Part shown: positions 8,293 through 11,660 of the stretch, piece by piece
Layout of the letters: every line of letters starts with the position of its first letter
Position numbering within the stretch: position 1 is the stretch's first letter
Assembly: GCA_946885545.1 (NCBI GenBank)
Contig: CAMPGP010000041.1
Coordinates: forward strand, 1-11,660
DNA length: 11,660 nucleotides
DNA from: an uncultured Altererythrobacter sp.
GTDB lineage: Bacteria > Pseudomonadota > Alphaproteobacteria > Sphingomonadales > Sphingomonadaceae
Direction of reading: 5' to 3'
Position numbers and translations under genes: made by a program
Notes under the pieces: model-generated
What the model saw: only the letters and a program-made list of their open reading frames with translations
Told to the model about the DNA's origin: nothing
The model's database searches: none

Positions 8293-8334
8293 GAAGGCCC
8301 GGGGCGAGGGGGAGAGGGGGTGCCCCGGGCCTTC
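8293..8334 (-). terminator. Strong intercistronic hairpin between ahpC and ahpF
   Basis: A perfect 13-bp inverted repeat (left arm 8293-8305, right arm 8322-8334, core GGCCCGGGGC) flanks a 16-base purine-rich loop. Read on the minus strand, ATCACTTTTCTC follows, with a short T-run a few bases past the stem. That makes it a plausible partial terminator or mRNA-stabilising structure between ahpC and ahpF. A difference in ahpC and ahpF expression through this hairpin is inferred, not seen. Confidence 0.6.
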
Positions 8335-8340
8335 CAAGCG

Positions 8341-8358
8341 ACCCGAGTTTTCTCGGGT
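8341..8358. other. Second hairpin in the ahpC-ahpF gap
   Basis: A perfect 7-bp inverted repeat, ACCCGAG-tttt-CTCGGGT, lies 33 bp downstream of the ahpC stop and just before the larger hairpin in transcription order. The minus strand shows no T-run after it. Together the two hairpins would protect the 3' end of an ahpC-only mRNA, which is an inference. Confidence 0.45.
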
Positions 8359-8375
8359 TCTTGTGTGCGGTTGTG

Positions 8376-8403
8376 GCTTAGATCTTGCCGCTCAGATCTT
8401 GCC
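8376..8403 (-). repeat. 14-bp tandem duplication across the ahpC stop codon
   Basis: On the minus strand the unit GGCAAGATCTGAGC (8403-8390) is followed at once by GGCAAGATCTAAGC (8389-8376), with one mismatch. The first copy encodes the last three residues GKI and the TGA stop; the second repeats the same codons with TAA, shifted two bases relative to the gene frame. It looks like a replication-slippage duplication of the gene end. Confidence 0.85.
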
Positions 8404-8958
8404 CACCAGGTCGAGCGACGGCGCCAGCGTGTCGCTGCCTTCTTCCCACGCGGCCGGGCAGACCTGGCCGGGATTGTTGCGCACGTACTGCGCGGCCTTG
8501 ATCTTGCGGGTCAGCTCGTTGGCGTTGCGGCCCACGCCCTCGCAGGTGATTTCCATGATCTGGATCACGCCGTCGGGATCGACCACGAAAGTGGCACGAT
8601 CGGCCAAGCCCGCACCTTCGCGCAGCACGCCGAAGTTGTTGGCGAGAATGTGGTTCTGGTCGCCCAGGAAGGCGTACTCCAGCTTGCCGATCTTTTCCGA
8701 GGTGTCGTGCCAGGCCTTGTGGCTGAAATGCGTGTCGGTGCTGACGGCATAGACGTCCACGTCCATGCTCTGCAGCATCGCGTACTTCTCGCCCAGGTCT
8801 TCGAGTTCGGTCGGGCAGACGAAGGTGAAGTCCGCCGGATAGAAGAAGAACACGGCCCACTTGCCCTCGATGTCCTTCTCGGAAACGTCGAAGAAGTCCT
8901 TGCCCTTCTGGAAGGCGGTGGCGGTGAACGGCTTGATGGTGCTGCCGATGATACCCAT
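8392..8958 (-). CDS. ahpC: Alkyl hydroperoxide reductase subunit C (2-Cys peroxiredoxin)
   Basis: This 188-residue peroxiredoxin reduces hydrogen peroxide, organic hydroperoxides and peroxynitrite and is recycled by AhpF. The peroxidatic cysteine is C48 in FTFVCPTE, and the resolving cysteine is C167 in [11 protein letters not shown]. Between them is the conserved [13 protein letters not shown] segment. A further cysteine, C139, lies in EITCEG, as in many bacterial AhpC proteins. The C-terminus is the bacterial type ending in DLVGKI. The start is ATG at 8958 with a GAGGA site eight bases upstream, giving the standard [12 protein letters not shown]-terminus. It is the promoter-proximal gene of ahpC-ahpF-katA. 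A perfect inverted repeat about 60 bp upstream probably controls it. The stop codon lies in a short tandem duplication. The identification is secure. Confidence 0.98.
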   Translation of the reverse strand: MGIIGSTIKPFTATAFQKGKDFFDVSEKDIEGKWAVFFFYPADFTFVCPTELEDLGEKYAMLQSMDVDVYAVSTDTHFSHKAWHDTSEKIGKLEYAFLGDQNHILANNFGVLREGAGLADRATFVVDPDGVIQIMEITCEGVGRNANELTRKIKAAQYVRNNPGQVCPAAWEEGSDTLAPSLDLVGKI

Positions 8959-8999
8959 GGTGTGATGTCCTCGTGTTCGGGGTTGAAACTCGAGGGCTC

Positions 9000-9028
9000 A
9001 GATAGGGGCTGTTGCGATGCACAAAAGG
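9000..9028 (-). promoter_or_regulatory. Possible ahpC promoter
   Basis: Read on the minus strand, CTATCT (9005-9000) could be a -10 element, with a weak -35, CCTTTT (9028-9023), 17 bp upstream. A poor -35 that overlaps a palindrome is what activator-dependent peroxide promoters often show. The placement 42 bp before the ahpC start is reasonable. It is proposed by eye only. Confidence 0.35.
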
Positions 9029-9038
9029 GTTTTTGTGC
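9019..9038. promoter_or_regulatory. Palindromic operator candidate upstream of ahpC
   Basis: A perfect 8-bp inverted repeat, GCACAAAA-gggt-TTTTGTGC, sits 60 bp upstream of the ahpC start and overlaps the proposed -35. A second dyad, CGAT-N7-ATCG, follows at 9038-9052, the same spacing as OxyR half-sites, although the sequence does not match the classical ATAG-N7-CTAT. Dyads at this place fit a peroxide-responsive regulator such as a LysR-type protein. The regulator gene is not in this window. Confidence 0.5.
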
Positions 9039-9065
9039 GATTGCTAACATCGGAATTTTCAATCA

Positions 9066-9097
9066 GTCGGCTGGAACTTTCGGAAAGTGCAGCCGAC
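9066..9097. terminator. Compound hairpin between the hypothetical gene and ahpC
   Basis: An outer 8-bp stem, GTCGGCTG (9066-9073) with CAGCCGAC (9090-9097), encloses an inner 5-bp stem, ACTTT-cgg-AAAGT (9076-9088). Downstream on the minus strand is TGATTGAAAATT, a poor T-tract. It lies after the stop of the hypothetical gene and before the ahpC control dyads, so it probably separates the aroC-side transcript from ahpC. Termination is inferred. Confidence 0.45.
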
Positions 9098-9166
9098 GGG
9101 GGATTGGCCGTGATCTGTGTAGCGACCGGTGAGCGCTATCGGCGAACAGACGCCGCCGCCGACGGC

Positions 9167-9736
9167 CTATTCGACGTGGTAGTCGAGACCGGATAGCAGA
9201 CCATCGAAGCTCGGATCGTACTTGAGGGCGAGATCTCGAAGCAGGGCAGCCGTTTCGTTCAACTCCGTGCTGCCAGCACAGCTATGCTGTTTGGCGAGGT
9301 GTTTTCGACCCCTCGATGCCATGGCCAATTCGTATTGCGCACCATCTGTACATATTACGGTTTCGGACCCGAAATAGGGGCGCTTGCTTAGCCTATCGAG
9401 AGATTCGGCGGTCATGTGGTCGACGATAACTCCCGCATCGGCGTCCGATATTGCAATCTCCCGTCGTCTTGTCACCACAGCGCCCTTCCTGTCCCAGTGA
9501 TAACCCGCAATCCGCATGATCCACGCATCATCGGAACGGTAGATCATCACTTGCTGCGCTGCAGGACGAGGCGACATGCTTCCTCGGAAGGTGGCGGAAT
9601 AAGCTGCTTTACTCTTCAGCCAGGGCGCGCAAACATTCGCGGTATGATAGTCGTTCGAAGAGAAATCATCGGGACAATCCGTCCCCGATGAAGCGATACT
9701 CGCGTTCAATAAAACGACATAGGCTAGTTCGATCAC
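9167..9736 (-). CDS. Unknown secreted-looking protein with four cysteines
   Basis: I do not recognise this 189-residue protein. It starts with a hydrophobic stretch (MIELAYVVLLNASIASSG) that could be a signal peptide, although a positively charged n-region is missing. It has four cysteines (C21, C36, C128 and C151), enough for two disulfides in the periplasm. The rest is mixed, with no further membrane segment. GTG at 9736 is the only sensible start: an in-frame TGA lies just upstream, the next ATG is about 50 codons in, and GAGGGA precedes the GTG at seven to eight bases. The stop is TAG. Base composition is unlike its neighbours: positions 9301-9360 hold 30 G+C of 60, against 48 of 60 in aroC at 10501-10560, suggesting later acquisition or weak codon selection. 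It is 90 bp downstream of aroC on the same strand, with no obvious functional link. Confidence 0.65.
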   Translation of the reverse strand: MIELAYVVLLNASIASSGTDCPDDFSSNDYHTANVCAPWLKSKAAYSATFRGSMSPRPAAQQVMIYRSDDAWIMRIAGYHWDRKGAVVTRRREIAISDADAGVIVDHMTAESLDRLSKRPYFGSETVICTDGAQYELAMASRGRKHLAKQHSCAGSTELNETAALLRDLALKYDPSFDGLLSGLDYHVE

Positions 9737-9826
9737 GGCCGGTCCCTCTCACTGCTGATCAAACCTTTCAATAAGCTTTGGTAAAGGCAAGGTATTTATT
9801 CTGACCGATTCACCGACATCCCTAGA

Positions 9827-10909
9827 CTACCCGCATTGCGCCCGGTGCAGCAGTTTGTGGTCCGCCAGCACCTGCGCCATCATCGCCGCGACCACCGGCG
9901 TGCCGCGGATGCCGACGCAGGGGTCGTGGCGGCCCTTGGTGCGGACCTGAGTCGCCTCGCCCTCACGCGTGATCGAATCGACCGGGGTGAGGATCGAACT
10001 GGTCGGCTTGAACGCCACGCGGCACACGACCGGCTGGCCGGTCGATATGCCGCCTGCGATCCCGCCGGCGTGGTTGGCGGCGAATTCGGGGCCATCATCG
10101 CGCTTTCCGGAAGAAGGGGGGCGCATCGCATCGGCGTTGTCCTCGCCGCGCAGGGCAGCCGCGCCGAAGCCGTCGCCGATTTCGACGCCCTTGACCGCGT
10201 TGATCCCCATCATCGCCGCCGCGAGATCGGCGTCGAGCTTGGCATAGACCGGTGCGCCCCAGCCCGCCGGCACGCCCGTGGCGACGCATTCGACCACCGC
10301 GCCGAGGCTCGAGCCGTCCTTGCGCGCCTCGTCCACCAGCGCCTCCCAGCGCTTCGCCGCCCATGAATCGGGGCAGAAGAACGGGTTGTCACCGATTGCG
10401 TCCAGGTTGATCGCCTCGCGATCGATATTGTCCTCACCGATCTGGACGACATAGGCGGCGATCGTCACTTCGGGGATCACCAGCCGCGCCACCGCGCCCG
10501 CCGCGACCCGCGCCGCAGTCTCGCGCGCCGAGCTGCGCCCACCGCCGCGATAGTCGCGGAAGCCGTACTTCGCGTCGTAGGCGTAGTCGGCGTGGCCGGG
10601 GCGGTAGGCGTTGGCGATCTCCGAATAGTCCTTCGACCGCTGATCGGTGTTCTCGATCATCAGCGAAATCGGCGTGCCGGTGGTGCGGCCTTCGAATGTG
10701 CCCGAGAGAATCTTTACCCGGTCGGCCTCCTGCCGCTGGGTGGTGAATTTCGACTGCCCGGGCCGCCGCGCGTCGAGAAACGGCTGGATCGCCGCCTCGC
10801 TCAGTTCCAGCCCCGGCGGGCACCCGTCCACCACCGCGCCGAGCGCAGGCCCGTGGCTCTCGCCCCATGTGGTAAAGCGGAAGACCCGCCCGAACGTGTT
10901 CCAGCTCAT
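9827..10909 (-). CDS. aroC: Chorismate synthase
   Basis: This 360-residue enzyme converts 5-enolpyruvylshikimate-3-phosphate to chorismate, the last common step toward Trp, Tyr, Phe and folate, and uses reduced FMN without net redox change. All three family signatures are present: GESHGPALG (H19) near the start, [10 protein letters not shown] at 121-130, and [11 protein letters not shown] at 326-336. The second conserved histidine is H106 in RPGHADY, and the catalytic-type aspartate is D329. The N-terminus [20 protein letters not shown] is canonical and fixes ATG at 10909, although no clear ribosome-binding site precedes it. A few extra residues ([10 protein letters not shown] region, about 266-275) lie in a surface segment before the NHAGGI motif. 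The gene is divergent from ruvA across a long non-coding gap. The assignment is secure. Confidence 0.97.
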   Translation of the reverse strand: MSWNTFGRVFRFTTWGESHGPALGAVVDGCPPGLELSEAAIQPFLDARRPGQSKFTTQRQEADRVKILSGTFEGRTTGTPISLMIENTDQRSKDYSEIANAYRPGHADYAYDAKYGFRDYRGGGRSSARETAARVAAGAVARLVIPEVTIAAYVVQIGEDNIDREAINLDAIGDNPFFCPDSWAAKRWEALVDEARKDGSSLGAVVECVATGVPAGWGAPVYAKLDADLAAAMMGINAVKGVEIGDGFGAAALRGEDNADAMRPPSSGKRDDGPEFAANHAGGIAGGISTGQPVVCRVAFKPTSSILTPVDSITREGEATQVRTKGRHDPCVGIRGTPVVAAMMAQVLADHKLLHRAQCG

Positions 10910-10970
10910 GGGTGAGGATGTGGCGCAAGATTTCGGGCGTGTCCAATGTCGCGGGCGTAGGAATTTTTGG

Positions 10971-11117
10971 TTCGCGCAAAGGCGCTAAGGCGCGAAGACG
11001 TTCCGATCGCGGCGAAGCCGCACTCGCCCAGATGCGTGCCGCCGAACCGAACGTCGAAGTCTTGAGGCGGCTTCGCCACAGGCACTTCATCTTCGCGCCT
11101 TCGCGCCTTTGCGTGAA
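10971..11117. repeat. 28-bp inverted-repeat pair of the CGCAAAGGCGC type
   Basis: The left arm (10971-10998) and the reverse complement of the right arm (11090-11117) agree at 26 of 28 positions. Each arm has the rhythm CGCAAAGGCGC.AAGGCGCGAAG. A second inverted pair is nested inside: GGCGAAGCCGC (11011-11021) with GCGGCTTCGCC (11067-11077). The arms resemble a dispersed intergenic repeat that I recall from many proteobacterial genomes, often found in facing pairs. No coding capacity is seen. Confidence 0.75.
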
Positions 11118-11289
11118 AAACTCTGTCCGAACATGCGCAGACGATGGCGCTCGGTGCATGGCGAAGAACCATTTTCCTACACGGATTTCAAATGGCATGG
11201 TCGCCGCGCGATGACCGCCCAAGCCTCCTCCTCCCATGCGATATCGACCACTCCCTATGCCCCGAACTTTTTTGGCTCAGGACAGTGTA

Positions 11290-11304
11290 ACATGTGGTCC
11301 ATGT
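11290..11304. promoter_or_regulatory. Small dyad upstream of ruvA
   Basis: The dyad ACATG-tggtc-CATGT is a perfect 5-bp inverted repeat 70 bp before the ruvA start, next to TGTAAC, which might be part of a -10. It does not match the alphaproteobacterial SOS box (GTTC-N7-GTTC). A regulator binding site is possible, but chance cannot be excluded. Confidence 0.25.
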
Positions 11305-11374
11305 CTCTCCGGCGCTTGAGGACAAAACGAACAGCAAGCTGGCGCATCGCGCGGGATTGCGGCAGGAACAAAGC

Positions 11375-11660
11375 ATGATTGCGAAGTTGAAGGGCCTGCT
11401 CGACGAAACCGGCGCCGATTGGGCGGTGATCGACGTCGCGGGCGTCGGTTACCTCGTCCACTGTTCGTCCAAGACGCTCGCGGCGCTTGGCGAGACAGGG
11501 GAGGCGTGCACCGTCTACACCGACCTGCAGGTGAGCGAGAACGACATGCGCCTGCTAGGCTTCGCCGAAGCCGCTGAACGCGACTGGTTCCGCCTGCTGA
11601 CCCAGGTGCAGGGCGTGGGCAGCAAGGTCGCGCTGGCGATCCTCTCCGCGCTCTCGACCG
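11375..11660 (+). CDS. ruvA: Holliday-junction DNA helicase subunit RuvA, N-terminal part
   Basis: The first 95 codons are present and the gene runs off the right edge. RuvA binds four-way DNA junctions as a tetramer and loads the RuvB motor for branch migration. The N-terminal OB-fold domain (1 to about 63; [34 protein letters not shown]) is complete. It is followed by the first helix-hairpin-helix motif, [23 protein letters not shown] at 11375 has an AGGAA ribosome site seven bases upstream. ruvC, which often precedes ruvA, is not immediately upstream here; ruvB would be expected beyond the edge. The assignment is secure. Confidence 0.96.
   Translation, partial: MIAKLKGLLDETGADWAVIDVAGVGYLVHCSSKTLAALGETGEACTVYTDLQVSENDMRLLGFAEAAERDWFRLLTQVQGVGSKVALAILSALST

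Larger units (their letters stand above)
10910..11374. other. 465-bp non-coding divergent gap aroC / ruvA
   Basis: No credible gene is present: the short open frames here have no ribosome site, family resemblance or codon consistency. The left third carries a large inverted-repeat structure (10971-11117). From about 11118 to 11374 the DNA is more mixed in composition, with a T-run at 11268-11275 and a dyad ACATG-tggtc-CATGT at 11290-11304. The gap should contain promoters for aroC (minus) and ruvA (plus), but I could not place either with confidence. Confidence 0.6.

Noticed and set aside
9000..9016. ATAG near 9002 as half of a classical OxyR site
   Set aside because: The partner tetramer CTAT is not found at seven-base spacing; ATAG here is better explained as the complement of the proposed -10.
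9416..9691. 91-codon plus-strand frame opposite the hypothetical gene
   Set aside because: No ribosome-binding site or family features are seen, and the minus-strand frame is longer with a good ribosome site.
10434..11237. Minus-strand frame containing HELEH, which looks like a zinc-protease HExxH motif
   Set aside because: The motif arises from reading the start of aroC in another frame, and most of the frame is a shadow of aroC or lies across the repeat pair.
11255..11375. SOS (LexA) box upstream of ruvA
   Set aside because: GAAC/GTTC tetramers occur singly, but no pair has the required seven-base spacing.
1..11660. CRISPR array, tRNA, rRNA, transposase, phage or toxin-antitoxin module
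   Set aside because: No regularly spaced direct repeats, cloverleaf, rRNA-like stretch or corresponding protein motifs were seen on either strand.

Overview
The window looks like chromosomal housekeeping DNA from a high-GC alphaproteobacterium, most likely of the order Sphingomonadales and possibly the Erythrobacter group. This placement is inferred from protein character, gene order and repeat style; no database search was done. Twelve protein-coding genes are supported. Ten are complete housekeeping or stress genes or gene parts that I recognise at family level, one further gene is cut by each window edge (trpS on the left, ruvA on the right), and one secreted-looking protein is unrecognised.

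Left block (1-5021). A minus-strand run secB -> murJ -> trpS (protein-export chaperone, lipid II flippase, tryptophanyl-tRNA synthetase) faces a plus-strand run Tim44-like gene -> mltA -> Smr-domain gene. They are separated by a 264-bp divergent control region (2311-2574). mltA and the Smr gene overlap by the bases ATGA, so the plus-strand genes form a tight operon. SecB beside a membrane-anchored Tim44-domain protein, an outer-membrane lytic transglycosylase and an Smr protein is a familiar alphaproteobacterial neighbourhood concerned with the cell envelope and export. The linker of the Smr protein is encoded by a pair of inverted REP-like elements.

Middle block (5022-8958). Three peroxide-defence genes lie head to tail on the minus strand in the order ahpC -> ahpF -> katA. 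AhpC (peroxiredoxin) is re-reduced by AhpF (NADH-dependent disulfide reductase) and clears low peroxide, while KatA (haem catalase) handles high peroxide. The ahpC-ahpF gap holds two strong hairpins, and the ahpC stop codon lies in a 14-bp tandem duplication. Upstream of ahpC a perfect 8-bp inverted repeat sits where an activator would bind. No regulator gene is in the window.

Right block (9167-11660). It holds a relatively AT-rich gene for a small cysteine-containing protein of unknown function, then aroC (chorismate synthase), both on the minus strand. A 465-bp non-coding divergent gap follows, carrying a 28-bp imperfect inverted-repeat pair, and then the start of ruvA (Holliday-junction helicase subunit) on the plus strand.

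I see no CRISPR array, tRNA, rRNA, transposase, prophage or defence system. The observations most worth a second look are repeat elements and regulatory structures, not a new multi-gene system.
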